A DNA stretch of 64,000 nucleotides. Source: Paenibacillus ihuae. GTDB taxonomy: Bacteria; Bacillota; Bacilli; Paenibacillales; Paenibacillaceae. The stretch lies in the NCBI RefSeq assembly GCF_001368795.1, contig NZ_LN831205.1, forward strand, positions 23,441 to 87,440, read 5' to 3'. A model generated the notes under the pieces. That model was not told the DNA's origin, ran no database searches, and was given only the letters and a program-made list of their open reading frames with translations. How positions within the stretch are numbered: position 1 is the stretch's first letter; every line of letters begins with the position of its first letter. Below are positions 9,433 to 18,561 of this stretch, in pieces. The position numbers and the translations under genes were made by a program.

Positions 9433-10095
9433 CTAGGATTTGAAAAATATAAGTTTCAGTCCGAGCCCGCCGGCCAGACCTATAACCAGGCTTACCCAGG
9501 GTGAGACCGTAATCACCGGGAACAGGTTATCGAGGAATATCCCGGCAAAAATCACAACGACAGCAACTAGGACATAGATGCCGAGTGCCTTAATATCGAA
9601 GGTCTTGGCTTTGGGCGCATCATTCTCTGACAATGAAGACATCCATCTCACCAGCAGCTCCATAAGCACGATGGAACCCAGGCCCACGACGATCAGTGTA
9701 AATACACTAACCTTGCCGAACATATCTGCCGAACCGCCGCTCCACTCCATAAAGAGCCCGGCAATGGCCATTACACCGAAAAATAGGGTCAGCGCCGTCC
9801 ACGCAATCATCAGGTAATAGTTCAGTTTGCTGCGTTCAGGCCGCGCTGGAACACTGCCCATAATATCCTTGAAATAATCCTCCGGATGCTCACCGAAGAT
9901 TTGCTTGGCGTTTCTGCCTTTGCCCTGTCCCTGCAGCAGCAGTGCCGCCGCTTCCAGCAGCAGCTCCTCCGCACGTACCGGGTCTACCCGGCTTGCCCGC
10001 ATAGCCAGAATCATATCTTCAAAGTATGAACGGTTAAACGGGGTCATTTGTTCACGCAGGGCGTTGTTTTCTTTAATCATAGCTTTGACTTTCAT
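9433..10095 (-). CDS. DUF1129-like membrane protein
   Basis: This predicted membrane protein of 220 residues starts at the ATG at 10095; a TTG at 10116 in frame overlaps the GGAGG site itself, and the spacing to the ATG is long (about 14), so the start is not settled. The cytoplasmic N-terminal helices include MKVKAMIKENNALREQM and a repeat-like FEDMILAMRA / YFKDIMGSV pattern seen in HAAS/DUF1129-type proteins. Four hydrophobic segments follow, at about residues 95-120, 127-150, 170-195 and 197-218. The family has been linked loosely to membrane stress control; no function is assigned here. Likely co-transcribed with the downstream secreted protein gene. Confidence 0.7.
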   Translation of the reverse strand: MKVKAMIKENNALREQMTPFNRSYFEDMILAMRASRVDPVRAEELLLEAAALLLQGQGKGRNAKQIFGEHPEDYFKDIMGSVPARPERSKLNYYLMIAWTALTLFFGVMAIAGLFMEWSGGSADMFGKVSVFTLIVVGLGSIVLMELLVRWMSSLSENDAPKAKTFDIKALGIYVLVAVVVIFAGIFLDNLFPVITVSPWVSLVIGLAGGLGLKLIFFKS

Positions 10096-10279
10096 AGTAT
10101 GGATGTAAACCTCCAATAGTGGTTAATCGGGTTAGCCTTTAACCTAGAGTATACGTTTGCACGGCGGTTGTGTGCAAGGACAACCCTTTGGCTTTGCCAT
10201 GAATAATCTATTTTGGAAGAGTGAACACTGAAATTGTGATTAGCTTCACAAATATAGCTTACGAAGGGCAGGTAGCGTT

Positions 10280-10480
10280 ATGGGACATGAGAAGAAGGAA
10301 GAGGTAGGTAAGTTCATGGGTGACGGCTTCGCACCTGCAGAGACAAACCAAGTGGGAGATTGGGGCAATTCTGACGGCTTCAGTCTGTGGGATGCTGCAG
10401 GACAGGATACGGAGACTGGCTTCGAGGACTGGGAAGGCCGCCAGGAAACCCACGATATGTTTCACAACAGCTACGATTGA
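10280..10480 (+). CDS. Small acidic protein, unknown
   Basis: An ATG at 10280 after GAAGGGCAGG opens a 66-codon frame rich in Gly, Asp, Glu and Trp and without hydrophobic segments. A strong terminator 22 bases after the stop, and GC use like the neighbouring genes, support a real transcript. No family is recognised. Confidence is moderate because overlapping frames are also open here. Confidence 0.5.
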   Translation: MGHEKKEEVGKFMGDGFAPAETNQVGDWGNSDGFSLWDAAGQDTETGFEDWEGRQETHDMFHNSYD

Positions 10481-10501
10481 ATGAAGTTATGGAAAGATCC
10501 G

Positions 10502-10545
10502 GCCTCTTTTGCTCCCCGGGAGCAGAAGAGGCTTATTTTCTTGAA
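10502..10545 (+). terminator. Strong terminator after the small acidic protein
   Basis: GCCTCTTTTGCTCCC (10502-10516) pairs with GGGAGCAGAAGAGGC (10518-10532) with one mismatch, followed by TTATTTTCTT. Confidence 0.85.
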
Positions 10546-10573
10546 TCTTGTTCACTTTTGTGGTGCGAGCTTA

Positions 10574-10601
10574 TTGACAAGAAGAGTGTAAAACGTATAA
10601 T
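10574..10601 (+). promoter_or_regulatory. SigA-type promoter of the alpha/beta hydrolase gene
   Basis: Consensus TTGACA (10574-10579) and TATAAT (10596-10601) are 16 bases apart; the start codon is 76 bases downstream of the -10. Confidence 0.75.
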
Positions 10602-10676
10602 AAAGATATTAATCATACTAAATTAATCGGAATTATAATACTTTGAAATAGCATTACTTTTGGAGGGGGATACACA

Positions 10677-11507
10677 ATGGAGCGGAATATTGTAATCCGG
10701 CATAACCAGGAAGAACTTACAGCGAGCATACACTATCCATCACGGGAAAAGGGAACCTCCGGACGATGCAAGGACCGGGTGCCTCTGGCAGTCATTTGCC
10801 ACGGGTTTGTGGGTAACCGGATCGGTGTTGACCGGATTTTTGTCAAGGCTGCGCGTGAGCTGGCTCAGGACGGATATATGGTAATCCGCTTCGACTATGC
10901 GGGCTGTGGGGAGAGCAGCGGCAATTATGGCAGTGAGGACATGGAATCAATGATTGCCCAGACCCGGGCAGTACTGGACTACGGCATCGGCTCAGCCGAT
11001 GTCGATCCGCAGCGCGTCACCCTGATCGGTCACAGTCTTGGGGGAGCGGTAGCACTTCTGACAGCCGTCCGTGACCGCCGGGTTAAGAACCTTGTGCTGT
11101 GGGCAGCGGTCGGCTATCCGTTCAATGATATTGTGAAGATCGTAGGCAGAGAGGCTTATGACCGGTCTGTCAATGCCGGCTGTGCTGATTATGCGGGCTA
11201 TTCCTTTACTCCGGTATATTTCAACTCCCTTGCGGCATTCCAGCCTTTTCAGGAGGCCGGCAAATTCAGCGGCGATGTGCTGGTCATTCATGGCACCTCC
11301 GATGATGTGATTCCGGTAGATTATGCGTTCCTTTACCAGAAGCTGTTCTGGACACGTCCCGAAGGGCGCTGCGACAAAGAAATCATTTTCCAGGGAGATC
11401 ATACCTTCTCATCCGGACCGGCGCAGGAGCAGGTGCTGAAACGGACCAAGGATTGGATGAACCAGCAGGAGCATTTGCAGCAGGAATGGCAGAACTGGAT
11501 GATTTAG
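10677..11507 (+). CDS. Alpha/beta hydrolase (esterase/acylaminoacyl-peptidase-like)
   Basis: This probable cytoplasmic serine hydrolase has 276 residues and starts after TGGAGGGGG. The fold is shown by the oxyanion segment CHGFVGNR, the nucleophile elbow GHSLGG with Ser120, an Asp in the GTSDDVIP segment and a His in GDHTF near the C-terminus, giving a complete Ser-Asp-His triad. Length suits the small esterase branch (Hydrolase_4 / BAAT-like). The substrate cannot be predicted. It has its own promoter and is followed by the dioxygenase gene on the same strand after 136 bases, so it may stand alone. Confidence 0.87.
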   Translation: MERNIVIRHNQEELTASIHYPSREKGTSGRCKDRVPLAVICHGFVGNRIGVDRIFVKAARELAQDGYMVIRFDYAGCGESSGNYGSEDMESMIAQTRAVLDYGIGSADVDPQRVTLIGHSLGGAVALLTAVRDRRVKNLVLWAAVGYPFNDIVKIVGREAYDRSVNAGCADYAGYSFTPVYFNSLAAFQPFQEAGKFSGDVLVIHGTSDDVIPVDYAFLYQKLFWTRPEGRCDKEIIFQGDHTFSSGPAQEQVLKRTKDWMNQQEHLQQEWQNWMI

Positions 11508-11643
11508 CATCTGCGTATTAAGATGGCGTCAGATATAGATCAGCCAGCCCCTCTGCCAGAGAAGCCCGCTCGCAATCACCGGGAAATAGGGTTAAAATAA
11601 AGGGGCAGACCATATACTGGGTTATGGAGGAGGTTGGCTCCCT

Positions 11644-12420
11644 ATGAAATTACCGGCATTTTTTATCGCGCATGGCTCTCCGGTCCTCGCGCTCGAGGAT
11701 AACGAATATACTCGTTTTCTGGAGCGCCTTGGTCAGGATCTGGGGACGCCCCGGGGCATCGTTGTTTTCTCTGCACACTGGGACAGTCCCGAACAGCTGA
11801 TTACGGTAGATGCGGAGCACGAAACGCAGCATGATTTCTATGGATTTCCGGAAGAAATGTACTCCCTGACCTACCCGGCACCTGGCGATCCAGCGCTTAG
11901 CAGCCGGATTTCCGAGCTTTTTAACCAGAGCAATCTCTCGCACCAGCCGGTTCTGGGCCGTGGTCTGGATCATGGCGTTTGGGTCATTCTTAAGAAAATG
12001 TTCCCTCAGGCCGACATTCCGGTTGTGGCATTATCAGTGGATTCTTTGCGCTCGCCTGAAGAACAGTATACGATCGGGCGGATGCTGGCTCCGCTGCGTG
12101 AAGAAGGGATTCTATTGCTCGGCAGCGGCGGACTCGTACACAATCTGCGTATGCTGAAGCAGGATGATCAGCCCGAATCCTGGGCTCAGGAGTTCGACGC
12201 CTGGATCGCCAAGGGACTCGAAAGCTGGGATCTGCCTTCCTTGTTCGCTTACGAGAAGAAGGCGCCGCATGTGCGGGATGCCGTTCCCTCTTATGGAAGA
12301 GAACATTTTGTTCCGCTGTTTTACATTATGGGCACTGCCGATGCCGGCAGGCAGGCACAGCTGATGATACAGGCTTACCAGTACGGTACGCTCAGTCTTA
12401 ATTGTTGGATGGTCGATTAG
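11644..12420 (+). CDS. DODA-type class III extradiol ring-cleavage dioxygenase
   Basis: This protein of 258 residues starts at an ATG after GGAGGAGG. It matches the LigB-like family of 4,5-DOPA dioxygenases (E. coli YgiD and plant DODA): MKLPAFFIAHGSP holds the first metal histidine, FSAHWDSP the second, and the LDHGVWV loop carries the conserved catalytic-region histidine, with GSGGLVHNL near residue 160. Such enzymes use non-haem iron or zinc and open catecholic rings; the natural bacterial substrate is often unknown. The product is probably cytoplasmic. A terminator follows directly. Confidence 0.88.
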   Translation: MKLPAFFIAHGSPVLALEDNEYTRFLERLGQDLGTPRGIVVFSAHWDSPEQLITVDAEHETQHDFYGFPEEMYSLTYPAPGDPALSSRISELFNQSNLSHQPVLGRGLDHGVWVILKKMFPQADIPVVALSVDSLRSPEEQYTIGRMLAPLREEGILLLGSGGLVHNLRMLKQDDQPESWAQEFDAWIAKGLESWDLPSLFAYEKKAPHVRDAVPSYGREHFVPLFYIMGTADAGRQAQLMIQAYQYGTLSLNCWMVD

Positions 12421-12438
12421 CATAAATACAATAACCTG

Positions 12439-12473
12439 AGGATACAGCCGATAAAGAGGCTGTATCCTTTTTA
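12439..12473 (+). terminator. Terminator after the dioxygenase gene
   Basis: AGGATACAGCC (12439-12449) pairs with GGCTGTATCCT (12458-12468), then a T run. Confidence 0.9.
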
Positions 12474-12599
12474 TTTGCAGGTTCAAGACAAATGGGCCAT
12501 GCTGTGATTAAATGGAAGAAATAAGTTTTGTATTATATAGATTGAACTTATCTTTTCTATTATGGATTGGTTGTGACTACAGAGAATATTGGGACTTCC

Positions 12600-12725
12600 G
12601 GCTATTAGCGGTAGAAATCCGAAGACAGTTTATGCTTCCGTAGCGAGCTTTTCTGCGAAAAGCTTTCAGACGCACGCTAACGCTCCTACAGTTCCCAAAT
12701 TCCCCTCCGCCACTTTTCCCATAAA
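12600..12725. repeat. Possible dispersed intergenic repeat
   Basis: The non-coding gap 12474-12784 holds a GC-rich block without a gene. It contains an inverted repeat AGCTTTTC...GAAAAGCT near 12648-12666 and a GTAGCG/ACGCTAACGCTCCTAC-like arrangement. It has the look of a dispersed element, but only one copy is present in this window, so this is an inference. Confidence 0.3.
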
Positions 12726-12784
12726 GTATGTATATTTCAAGCCCAATCAGTATAAGTGAAAACTTTTAGGAGGAACAAAAACTG

Positions 12785-13885
12785 ATGACCCTGAACCGCT
12801 ATCCCTCCCGGATGATATCCGGTATTTTGCTTGCTGCCCTACTGCTCTCCGCCTGCGGGTCAGAGAACCCGGCGCCTGAGGCCGCTCCGACGGCCGTGCC
12901 TACCTTGTCTCCGCTGCCAAGCACAGTACCCGAGCCATCACCTACTGCTGAACCGGCAGCACAACAGGTGTCCGGACTAACCGGCCTTCCCGTGCAGGAG
13001 GGCAGCCTGCCGCGTCCGCTGGCTGTTATGATCAACAACGCGCCAGCCGCCCGTCCGCAGTCCGGGGTAAGCGAGGCTGACATCCTGTATGAAGTGTTGG
13101 CCGAAGGCGGGATCACCCGGATCATCGGGATATTCCAGAGCCATACAGGAGTGGTCAAAATCGGCCCGATCCGCAGCATCCGCCCTTATCTGATAGATCT
13201 CGGCGAGAGCTATGGCGGGGTAACGGTGCATGCCGGCGGCAGTCCGGCGGCTTATGCCATCCTCCAGCAGCAGAAGAAGGAGGATATGGACGAGATCGGC
13301 AGGGCGGGCGCTTATTTCTGGCGGGATAAGGAACGCAAAGCCCCGCACAATTTGTACAGCAACGCAGCGAAGCTGCGTGAAGGCGCTGCAAAGCTGGGTT
13401 ATGCCGAGAGTGTAGAGGTTCCGGAGTACCTGTTCACCGATCCCGACTTTCTTCCGACTGAAGGGGAAGCCGCAGCGGAGCTGAACGTTAACTTTTTACT
13501 CAAAAGCTACACGGTAGGCTATAAATATGATACCCAGAGCCGTACATATCTCCGCTCTGTCAACGGCAAGCCGCATTTGGATCTGAATGATAATAGTCCG
13601 GTGGAGGCTGCCAATGTCATGGTGATCGGAGCAGACCATAAGGTGCTTGACGATGTAGGCAGACTTCAGGTCGATGTGGAGCTGGGCGGAGAGGCGCTGC
13701 TCTTCCAGCGCGGAACAGTCCTGAAGGGCAAATGGGCGCGCAATCCGGGAGACATCATCCGCTTCGTAAAGGCAGACGGCACGGAAGCGCTGATGTATCC
13801 TGGGGTGACCCATATACTGATCGTACCGAACAGCCCTTCCTTCAGCAGTCATGTGGAGTATCCGGTTTCGCCAAGCCCGGGCTGA
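12785..13885 (+). CDS. DUF3048 lipoprotein (YerB-like)
   Basis: The product is a membrane-anchored lipoprotein of 366 residues. It has a signal peptide and a lipobox LLSAC with Cys24, then a Pro/Thr/Ser-rich linker to about residue 60. The conserved domains follow: RPLAVMINNAPAARPQSG and the ILYEVLAEGGITRI segment of DUF3048, with the C-terminal DUF3048 part containing FQRGTVLKGKWAR and YPGVTHILIVP. The start follows TTAGGAGGAAC. YerB-type proteins are exported lipoproteins of unknown biochemical role in Firmicutes. Monocistronic; no clear terminator was found before the DUF47 gene. Confidence 0.9.
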   Translation: MTLNRYPSRMISGILLAALLLSACGSENPAPEAAPTAVPTLSPLPSTVPEPSPTAEPAAQQVSGLTGLPVQEGSLPRPLAVMINNAPAARPQSGVSEADILYEVLAEGGITRIIGIFQSHTGVVKIGPIRSIRPYLIDLGESYGGVTVHAGGSPAAYAILQQQKKEDMDEIGRAGAYFWRDKERKAPHNLYSNAAKLREGAAKLGYAESVEVPEYLFTDPDFLPTEGEAAAELNVNFLLKSYTVGYKYDTQSRTYLRSVNGKPHLDLNDNSPVEAANVMVIGADHKVLDDVGRLQVDVELGGEALLFQRGTVLKGKWARNPGDIIRFVKADGTEALMYPGVTHILIVPNSPSFSSHVEYPVSPSPG

Positions 13886-14089
13886 TTTTGACCGAAAAAA
13901 AGCGGGTTCAAGGAATTATTTTGTCCATTCCGGGGAATTGTTAATATAGTGTAAAAAAGTTCGGTTCTTTTACTTCTATCCCTTCAGCTGATATGTTAAG
14001 ATAACAAAGGTTGTCATTCCTTTTCAGGCTGCTTACATTTGGAAGACATTCCGTTTTCACGGCAATATTATGTAAAGGGGTTTAAACTA

Positions 14090-14707
14090 ATGAAGTTGAA
14101 AAAAAAGGATATTTTCTTTGAGACGCTGGAAAATATGGCGGATACCATTGTCCAGGCGGCAGATTACTTCGCTCAGAATATTACCAGTCTCCGGGATAAT
14201 GTCGATAATTTCGCTGCGGTGATGAAGAAGTACGAAAGCCAATGCGACACCTACACGCACACTGTCATCAAGGAACTGAACAAAACGTTCATCACTCCGA
14301 TTGAGCGTGACGACATTATGGATTTGATCACCAGCATGGATGATGTTATTGACGGCCTGGAGGCTTCAGCTTCACGGTTCTATATGTACAACCTGCTGGA
14401 CGCGGATGAATATATTGTGCAGTTCGCGGAAATTCTCCGCCAGTCTGCCTATGAAATTCAAAAAGCGGTTCATCTGCTCTCCCAGAAAAAGCTGCTGGCG
14501 ATTCGTGAGTATACGATCCGTCTGAACGATCTGGAGAACCAGGGTGATGAGATTCTTCGTATCTGCACCAAAAACCTGTTCGAAACCGTTAAAGATCCTA
14601 TCGAGCTAATTAAACGCAAAGAGCTCTACGAGCGGTTGGAAACGACTACTGATAAATGTGAAGACGTAGCCAACATGCTGGAATCGATCATCATGCGCAA
14701 CTCATAA
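14090..14707 (+). CDS. DUF47 (PhoU-like) protein, partner of the Pit transporter
   Basis: This protein of 205 residues starts at the ATG at 14090, nine bases after AAAGGGG; an in-frame start at 14039 has no such site. It is an all-helical PhoU-like protein of the DUF47/YkaA family, with conserved acidic helix pairs such as ITPIERDDIMDLITSMDDVID and LETTTDKCEDVANMLESI that bind metal in relatives. DUF47 genes are typically coupled to low-affinity phosphate (Pit) transporters and may regulate them. Here the pit gene follows after 13 bases, so the pair is an operon. Confidence 0.92.
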   Translation: MKLKKKDIFFETLENMADTIVQAADYFAQNITSLRDNVDNFAAVMKKYESQCDTYTHTVIKELNKTFITPIERDDIMDLITSMDDVIDGLEASASRFYMYNLLDADEYIVQFAEILRQSAYEIQKAVHLLSQKKLLAIREYTIRLNDLENQGDEILRICTKNLFETVKDPIELIKRKELYERLETTTDKCEDVANMLESIIMRNS

Positions 14708-14720
14708 GGGGCTCTAAGAT

Positions 14721-15710
14721 ATGGAAACATCATTATTAATGCTCAGTTTTGTTATATTTCTCGCGCTAGCCTTCGATTTTATCAATGGTTTCCATGATAC
14801 GGCCAACGCCATCGCCACTTCTGTTTCGACACGTGCGCTTAAGCCGCGTACAGCTATTATTATGGCAGCGCTGATGAACTTTGTCGGGGCGCTGATGTTT
14901 ACAGGCGTAGCCAAGAAGATCGGCGGCAGTATCACCGATCCGACGCTGCTTACTAACGGTATAGACATTGTAGCCGCAACCCTGATAGCCGCTATCATCT
15001 GGAATCTGATCACCTGGTGGCTCGGTATTCCGTCCTCTTCCTCACATGCCCTGATCGGTGCTTTGGCTGGTGCGGTCTATATCGGAGCCGGTTCGGACCA
15101 CATCAAGTGGAGCGGATTCATCGAGATCGTTGAGGGACTGGTATTCTCCCCGCTGATCGCCTTTGTAATCGGTTATATTGTCATGACAATTCTCAAGTGG
15201 GTGTTTGCCAAGCGCAGTCCGCATACAGTGAACAAAGGCTTCCGTACCATGCAGGTACTGACGGCTGCCCTGCAGTCCTTTACGCATGGTACCAATGATG
15301 CCCAAAAGGCGATGGGGATCATCACCTTTGCCCTGGTAACCTCGGGACGTCTGGATAGCATGGAAGTGCCGCTGTGGGTTAAAATCGCCGCTGCAGCATC
15401 TATGGCCCTCGGGACCTCGATTGGCGGATGGAAGATCATTAAAACAATGGGCACCAAGATATTCAAGATTGAACCAATCAACGGTTTTGCCGCAGATATC
15501 TCTGCCGCATCCGTAATTTTCTCGGCCACCATGCTGCATTTGCCGGTAAGCTCCACGCATGCCATTACGTCAGCCATTCTCGGCGTGGGTTCGGCCAAGC
15601 GTTTCTCTGCTGTGAAATGGGGAGTAGCCGGACGGATTATCATTACCTGGTTTATTACCATTCCGATTAGTGCAGTGCTGGCAGGAATTATCGTTAAAAT
15701 TTTCTTCTAG
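14721..15710 (+). CDS. pit: Low-affinity inorganic phosphate transporter (PiT family)
   Basis: This integral membrane protein of 329 residues has about ten hydrophobic segments. The two family signature repeats are present: FDFINGFHDTANAIATSV near residues 15-32 and the second GTNDAQKAMG near 190-200, plus PSSSSHALIGALAG and PVSSTHAITSAILG. PiT proteins import metal-phosphate with protons (or sodium). It is translated after the DUF47 gene from the same mRNA, with an AGGGGCT site, and ends at a hairpin terminator. Confidence 0.95.
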   Translation: METSLLMLSFVIFLALAFDFINGFHDTANAIATSVSTRALKPRTAIIMAALMNFVGALMFTGVAKKIGGSITDPTLLTNGIDIVAATLIAAIIWNLITWWLGIPSSSSHALIGALAGAVYIGAGSDHIKWSGFIEIVEGLVFSPLIAFVIGYIVMTILKWVFAKRSPHTVNKGFRTMQVLTAALQSFTHGTNDAQKAMGIITFALVTSGRLDSMEVPLWVKIAAAASMALGTSIGGWKIIKTMGTKIFKIEPINGFAADISAASVIFSATMLHLPVSSTHAITSAILGVGSAKRFSAVKWGVAGRIIITWFITIPISAVLAGIIVKIFF

Positions 15711-15722
15711 AACATGGGGACT

Positions 15723-15765
15723 AAGATGTTAGAGGCCAGAGACGGCTGCTGACATCTTTTTTTAT
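15723..15765 (+). terminator. Terminator after pit
   Basis: AAGATGT (15723-15729) pairs with ACATCTT (15752-15758), with a partly paired interior and a T run. Confidence 0.65.
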
Positions 15766-15803
15766 TGGTTATTGGTTAGCCAGGAATTCCATAGATTGGG
15801 TTA

Positions 15804-15828
15804 AGGACACCGCAGAGTGTCTTTTTTA
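15804..15828 (+). terminator. Second short terminator-like hairpin
   Basis: GACAC (15806-15810) pairs with GTGTC (15817-15821), followed by TTTTTT. The rest of the gap 15766-16074 is AT-rich and presumably carries the glnQHMP promoter; no clear consensus pair was found. Confidence 0.45.
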
Positions 15829-16074
15829 CTTGGTATAAGAGAGAAACGTCACTAAAAGTTACATGCGATTGATAAAAAACATTGATTGGGGCAAAAAGAA
15901 AATGAAATATCTCACTTTCTGAAAAGAAAATGACATGATTTTTTGAAAAAATGCGTAGGATTATATAGTTTTCAGTAGTCTCTACAGTAAGGTGTGTTTT
16001 AAGTGTTACCATAGCTGACAGTGAGCAGCTTAAGAATTCTTATATCTATAGAAGCGTGTAAAGGAGGCCTGTCG

Positions 16075-16803
16075 TTGATCGACTTTCATCAGGTAGAGAA
16101 ACATTACGGACAATTTCATGTGCTGAAAAACATCGACCTTCATGTACAGGAAGGGGAAGTGGTTGTCGTAGTCGGCCCTTCAGGGTCCGGTAAAAGCACC
16201 ATGCTGCGCTGCATCAACCGGCTGGAGACGATAACCAGCGGCGGACTGACTGTTGATGGAATAACGGTTAATGAGCGTAAAACGGATATCAACAAGCTGC
16301 GCAAGGAGATCGGAATGGTGTTTCAGCATTTCAATCTGTATCCGCACAAGAAGGTGATCGACAATATTACACTGGCACCGGTCAAGGTGCTGGGACTTAG
16401 CAAGGCGGAAGCGGAGAAGACCGCGATGTATTATCTGGATAAGGTCGGCATTGCCGATAAAGCCCATGCTTATCCTTCTCAACTGTCCGGCGGGCAGCAG
16501 CAGCGTGTCGCCATAGCCCGGGGGCTGGCAATGAAGCCGAAGATTATGCTCTTCGACGAACCGACCTCAGCGCTTGATCCGGAGATGGTCGGAGAGGTGC
16601 TCGATGTCATGCGTACGCTGGCCAATGAAGGTATGACCATGGTAGTGGTTACGCATGAGATGGGTTTTGCCAAAGAGGTGGCCGACCGGGTCATCTTCAT
16701 GGATCAGGGTCAGATCGTGGAGGAAGCGGAGCCCGCGCAGTTCTTCGCCAGTCCAAGGGAAGAACGGACCCGGACGTTTCTCAGCCGTGTACTGAGTCAT
16801 TAA
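16075..16803 (+). CDS. glnQ: Glutamine ABC transporter, ATP-binding subunit
   Basis: This cytoplasmic ATPase has 242 residues from the TTG at 16075, eight bases after AAAGGAGG; an upstream GTG at 16021 would add 18 unconserved residues. It has Walker [10 protein letters not shown], the Q loop in [11 protein letters not shown], the ABC signature [16 protein letters not shown], Walker [13 protein letters not shown] and the switch His in VVTHEMGF. It powers import by the two permeases encoded downstream. The gene order Q-H-M-P, followed by a glnK-glnL-like two-component pair, matches the Bacillus glutamine transporter, which supports glutamine as substrate. Confidence 0.93.
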   Translation: MIDFHQVEKHYGQFHVLKNIDLHVQEGEVVVVVGPSGSGKSTMLRCINRLETITSGGLTVDGITVNERKTDINKLRKEIGMVFQHFNLYPHKKVIDNITLAPVKVLGLSKAEAEKTAMYYLDKVGIADKAHAYPSQLSGGQQQRVAIARGLAMKPKIMLFDEPTSALDPEMVGEVLDVMRTLANEGMTMVVVTHEMGFAKEVADRVIFMDQGQIVEEAEPAQFFASPREERTRTFLSRVLSH

Positions 16804-16834
16804 CCAAATATATAGATTATAAGGAGGAAGAGAA

Positions 16835-17692
16835 ATGAAGATGCTTAAAAGCTTTAAATGGTTAAGTGTGCTGATGGTCGCTGCATTATTCGTCATTGCC
16901 GGGTGCGGAAATAACAACAATGCCGGGAATAATACGGCGGCAAGCGGCGGCAATACCGCCGGGGAAGCGGCGGATTCTGCTGCGATCGCCAAGATCAAGG
17001 AACGCGGCAAGCTGCTGGTTGGAGTTAAATATGACACCAGATTGTTCGGACTCAAGGATCCTGCCTCCGGCAACGTTGAAGGCTTCGATATCGATATCTC
17101 CAAAGCGATTGCCAAGCACATTCTGGGTGATGAAAATGCAATTGAACTGAAGGAAGTAACCTCCAAAACACGCATTCCGATGCTGAACAACGGTGAGATT
17201 GATATGGTTGTCGCTACGATGACAATCACCGAGGAACGCAAGAAGGAAGTTGATTTCTCCGACGTGTATTTCCAGGCCGGACAATCGCTGCTCGTGAAGA
17301 AAGGCAGCCCGATTACCGGACTTGAAAGTGTAACGAAGGATACCAAGATCCTGGGTTCCAAGGGTGCTACTTCGATCAAGAACATTAAAGAGAAGGTCCC
17401 GGGTATAACGGTACTGGAATTCGATAACTATCAGGATGCTTTCGCAGCCCTGAAGGCAGGTCAAGGGGATGCACTGACAACCGACGATGCGATTCTGTAC
17501 GGTATGGCTTCCCAGGATGACGGTTATGAAGTTGTAGGTAAACCGTTCACCGATGAGCCGTACGGCATTGCCGTGCAAAAAGGCAACACGGATGTGGTTA
17601 AGGCCATTAATGATACACTGGCTGAACTGAAAGCAAACGGCGAATACGATGCCATCTATACCAAATGGATCGGTAAAGCTCCAGCGAAATAA
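16835..17692 (+). CDS. glnH: Glutamine ABC transporter, substrate-binding lipoprotein
   Basis: This extracellular lipoprotein of 285 residues has a lipobox LFVIAGC with Cys24 and an Asn/Gly/Ala linker to about residue 45. A family 3 solute-binding fold follows, with the LLVGVKYDTRLFG start, GFDIDISKAIAKHI, the TITEERKKEVDFSDVYF segment and DALTTDDAIL. It captures glutamine (or a related amino acid) and delivers it to the permeases. Its site is AAGGAGGAAG. A structured hairpin follows it at 17726-17775, which could raise the yield of the binding protein relative to the permeases. Confidence 0.92.
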   Translation: MKMLKSFKWLSVLMVAALFVIAGCGNNNNAGNNTAASGGNTAGEAADSAAIAKIKERGKLLVGVKYDTRLFGLKDPASGNVEGFDIDISKAIAKHILGDENAIELKEVTSKTRIPMLNNGEIDMVVATMTITEERKKEVDFSDVYFQAGQSLLVKKGSPITGLESVTKDTKILGSKGATSIKNIKEKVPGITVLEFDNYQDAFAALKAGQGDALTTDDAILYGMASQDDGYEVVGKPFTDEPYGIAVQKGNTDVVKAINDTLAELKANGEYDAIYTKWIGKAPAK

Positions 17693-17725
17693 GTGTGAAC
17701 AGGTCTTGCCCTTATAAGGATTTCA

Positions 17726-17775
17726 GAAACGGTACCCGGCCCTGTAGAGGACCGGCTCTGCCGTTTCTTCTTGTA
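17726..17775 (+). terminator. Intra-operon hairpin after glnH
   Basis: GAAACGG (17726-17732) pairs with CCGTTTC (17761-17767); an inner CCGG...CCGG stem and the following TTCTTCTT make this a partial terminator or an mRNA-stabilising structure within the gln operon. Confidence 0.6.
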
Positions 17776-17849
17776 AACAGACAGGGCAGGGTAGGAACAA
17801 AGTAAGTAAGTCCAACTAATTATCTTGTAGGCAAGGGTAGGTGAGAACG

Positions 17850-18500
17850 ATGGATTTTTCGATATTAACCGATTATTTCGGCCTTTATCTGGAGGGCTTC
17901 TGGGGCACGATCCTGTCCAGTGTGCTGGCCTTGATCGGCAGCTTTCTGCTCGGCGCGGTAATCGCGGTGTTCCGTATCACCACGGTGAAGGCACTGCGCT
18001 GGTTCGGAACGGGATACGTCGAGTTCGTCCGTAATATTCCGCTGCTGCTTGTGGTGTATATTTTCTATTACGGCCCGTCGGCACTGGGTTTTCCGCTTGA
18101 CGGCTTTAAGGCCGGAACGATAGGTCTGGCCGTATATACCTCGGCATTTATTGCAGAAGCGATCCGTGCGGGAATTATGGCTGTCCCCAAAGGGCAGATG
18201 GAGGCGGCACGTTCGTCCGGACTCAGCTATATCCAAACCATGATGCATGTGATTTTACCTCAGGCCATTAAGCTGGTCATTCCGCCGCTCGGGAACCAGT
18301 TCATTAACCTGATCAAGAACTCTTCCGTGCTGACCATTGTCGCCGGGTTTGACCTGATGTATTTCGCAGACAGCATCTCCACAGAGACCTACCGCACCTT
18401 CGATACTTATATTTTTGTGGCGGTATTCTATCTGGTGCTGACACTGCCGCTCAGTTACGGCGTCCGGGTATGGGAGCGCAGGCTGCAGCGGAAGTACTAA
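17850..18500 (+). CDS. glnM: Glutamine ABC transporter, permease
   Basis: This membrane protein of 216 residues has five or so helices. The start ATG at 17850 (MDFSILTDYF) aligns with the start of its sister permease; a GTG nine bases earlier is possible. It contains the HisM/GlnP-type EAA loop AEAIRAGIMAVPKGQMEAARSSGLSYIQTM, given here only as a landmark near residues 100-130, which contacts the ATPase. The second permease gene follows on the same strand after 61 bases; together they form the channel. Confidence 0.92.
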   Translation: MDFSILTDYFGLYLEGFWGTILSSVLALIGSFLLGAVIAVFRITTVKALRWFGTGYVEFVRNIPLLLVVYIFYYGPSALGFPLDGFKAGTIGLAVYTSAFIAEAIRAGIMAVPKGQMEAARSSGLSYIQTMMHVILPQAIKLVIPPLGNQFINLIKNSSVLTIVAGFDLMYFADSISTETYRTFDTYIFVAVFYLVLTLPLSYGVRVWERRLQRKY

Positions 18501-18561
18501 GAGGGTATACCCGCGTAATTAAGATTTAGGAACACTTTGATAACTAGCAAGGAGGGATACT

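Noticed and set aside
15776-16012. 78-codon minus-strand frame before glnQ
   Set aside because: It runs through a terminator and AT-rich upstream DNA, with no ribosome site.
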